A stretch of DNA of 5,138 nt from Microcaldota archaeon. Its GTDB lineage: Archaea > Micrarchaeota > Micrarchaeia > Micrarchaeales > CABMGC01. A program made the position numbers and the translations under genes. The notes beneath the pieces are model-generated. The model was not told where the DNA came from, made no database searches, and saw only the letters and a list, made by a program, of their open reading frames with translations. Below are positions 5,101-5,138 of this stretch, one piece after another. How positions within the stretch are numbered: position 1 is the first letter of the stretch; every line of letters starts with the position of its first letter. Where the stretch lies: assembly GCA_028866785.1 (NCBI GenBank), contig JAGWHN010000041.1, positions 1 through 5,138 on the forward strand. The letters run 5' to 3'.

Positions 5101-5138
5101 ATGAAGATCTACCTTATCAGCAACGTCCCTGAGGGAGG
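5101..5138 (+). CDS. Start of an unidentified gene (runs off right edge)
   Basis: Twelve full codons read MKIYLISNVPEG, then the window ends within a Gly codon. The start is supported by GGGAGTG at 5090-5096 and by a TATA-like box at 5063-5070. The fragment is too short to name. A hydrophobic strand directly after the start followed by a Gly/Glu turn would fit the beginning of a NusG/Spt5 NGN domain, and secE is often followed by nusG in archaea, but this is a guess from position. Confidence 0.7.
   Translation, partial: MKIYLISNVPEG

Overview
The window looks archaeal. It carries part of a deoxyhypusine synthase, an archaeal-type FtsZ, a 60-residue Sec61-gamma/SecE with one membrane segment, a protein made of the C-terminal half of an archaeal RqcH (NFACT) protein, and a secreted protein with a pilin-like class III signal peptide. 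AT-rich TATA-like boxes lie about 25-45 bases before several genes, and leaders look short or absent. The class III signal of the form QSAMEY...YGWAVLIIAVVLGAL and the tight gene packing recall DPANN archaea of the Micrarchaeota type. That placement is an inference from style, not a proven assignment.

Layout. 1-347 (minus): 5' part of a deoxyhypusine synthase gene, running off the left edge. 348-499: divergent promoter region. 500-1594 (plus): ftsZ. 1629-2078 (plus): a soluble 149-residue protein of unknown function. 2085-2477 (minus): a 130-residue protein with one membrane segment and a TTG start, convergent with the preceding gene. 2478-2596: divergent intergenic region with a 24-base imperfect dyad, a 46-base hairpin and a TATA-like box. 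2597-4015 (plus): pilin-like signal peptide, a small Cys-containing domain and a six-bladed Kelch-type propeller. 4066-4248 (plus): secE. 4258-5040 (plus): stand-alone NFACT-R protein. 5101 to the right edge (plus): start of another gene.

How the genes relate. ftsZ, secE and the translation or quality-control genes are core functions; in several Euryarchaeota ftsZ is followed directly by secE and nusG. Here that order appears to be interrupted by three accessory genes (2: unknown; 1: surface Kelch protein) and by the NFACT-R gene. secE and the NFACT-R gene are 9 bases apart and probably co-transcribed, placing a translocon subunit next to a ribosome quality-control factor.

The most unusual item is the Kelch protein. 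Its propeller has twelve cysteines, five pairs of which are exactly nine residues apart. The single cysteine in blade 1 and the single cysteine four residues from the C-terminus are the two left over. This suggests one disulfide per blade and a covalent closure of the ring. No RNA genes, CRISPR arrays, insertion sequences or transposases were seen.
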